Below are positions 39,026-39,123 of a stretch of DNA of 39,123 nucleotides, in pieces (within the stretch, counting starts at the first letter, position 1; every line of letters starts with the position of its first letter). The notes below the pieces were generated by a model. That model saw only the letters and a program-made list of their open reading frames with translations. It was not told the DNA's origin and ran no database searches. The stretch is from Methanosphaera stadtmanae (GTDB taxonomy: Archaea; Methanobacteriota; Methanobacteria; Methanobacteriales; Methanobacteriaceae). Both the position numbers and the translations under genes were made by a program. The stretch covers positions 1,489-40,611 of the forward strand of contig SUTR01000019.1 of NCBI GenBank assembly GCA_015062825.1, in the 5' to 3' direction.

Positions 39026-39123
39026 ATGTTATATGTACTCTTCTTAAAATACTCTGATGGATTTACAAAGTTAGTACCTTCTGCTTTAACGGTGATATTT
39101 CTAATTATAAGTATGGTATTGTT
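39026..39123 (+). pseudogene. 5'-truncated second copy of the SMR gene (continues past window)
   Basis: Bases 39047-39123 are identical to 37464-37540 inside sugE, 77 of 77, and run on at the window edge. An in-frame ATG at 39026 would give MLYVLFLKYSDGFT, which skips the first 13 or so residues and the proton-coupling glutamate. The region upstream of 39047 is unrelated to sugE. It could be a decayed duplicate, a remodelled paralogue, or an assembly artefact. Confidence 0.7.

Overview
The window is very A+T-rich archaeal DNA from a methanogen. It carries a Kae1-Bud32 fusion, Orc1/Cdc6, the DNA polymerase D small subunit, Hef, aconitase-X-type phosphomevalonate dehydratase, CobT of the archaeal type and a protein that looks like methanogenesis marker 12. 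Composition, gene content and an origin box identical in core to the Methanothermobacter type (TTTACACTTGAAA) point to Methanobacteriales, most likely Methanosphaera or a close relative. That assignment is inference.

Layout. 1-3900: a nicotianamine synthase-like gene (cut by the window edge), the marker-12-like ATPase, surE, and a membrane protein with an Mrr-type nuclease fold. 4073-7880: tRNA-Val, ilvE, uppP and kae1-bud32. 8095-13236: cobT, an ITP/XTP pyrophosphatase, then a probable rpsO / RecJ-like / phosphomevalonate dehydratase / DUF5654 run. 13675-17056: two family 2 glycosyltransferase genes with unusually A-rich sequence. 17264-21225: hef, trmI and pyrB. 21250-23241: orc1/cdc6 followed by what reads as the chromosomal replication origin. 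23242-29778: cbiB, cbiG, a UPF0147 protein, fucA and polB (minus strand), a membrane-anchored protein and cbiH. 29860-32914: a ferredoxin-like protein, dapF and lysA. 33121-37721: tRNA-Arg, ilvD, signal peptidase, argS and an SMR exporter. 38088-38788: a 53-residue protein convergent with a GNAT acetyltransferase. The last 77 bases repeat part of the SMR gene exactly.

The central feature is the origin. A 135-base stretch with no G or C lies between reversed origin recognition boxes on the cdc6 side and six forward boxes on the other side. Five of the forward boxes' intervals are 53, 50, 53, 53 and 53 bases, close to five helical turns. One further well-formed box lies about 6.6 kb away between two convergent genes. 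DNA metabolism genes (cdc6, polB, hef, recJ-like) lie within about 17 kb of each other.

Metabolically the window contributes to cobamide synthesis (cbiB, cbiG, cbiH, cobT), branched-chain amino acids (ilvE, ilvD), the last two steps of lysine synthesis (dapF, lysA), pyrimidines (pyrB), archaeal lipid precursors (phosphomevalonate dehydratase) and cell-envelope or glycan work (uppP, glycosyltransferases). Most neighbouring gene pairs that face each other abut or overlap at their stops, so intergenic space is mostly at promoters.
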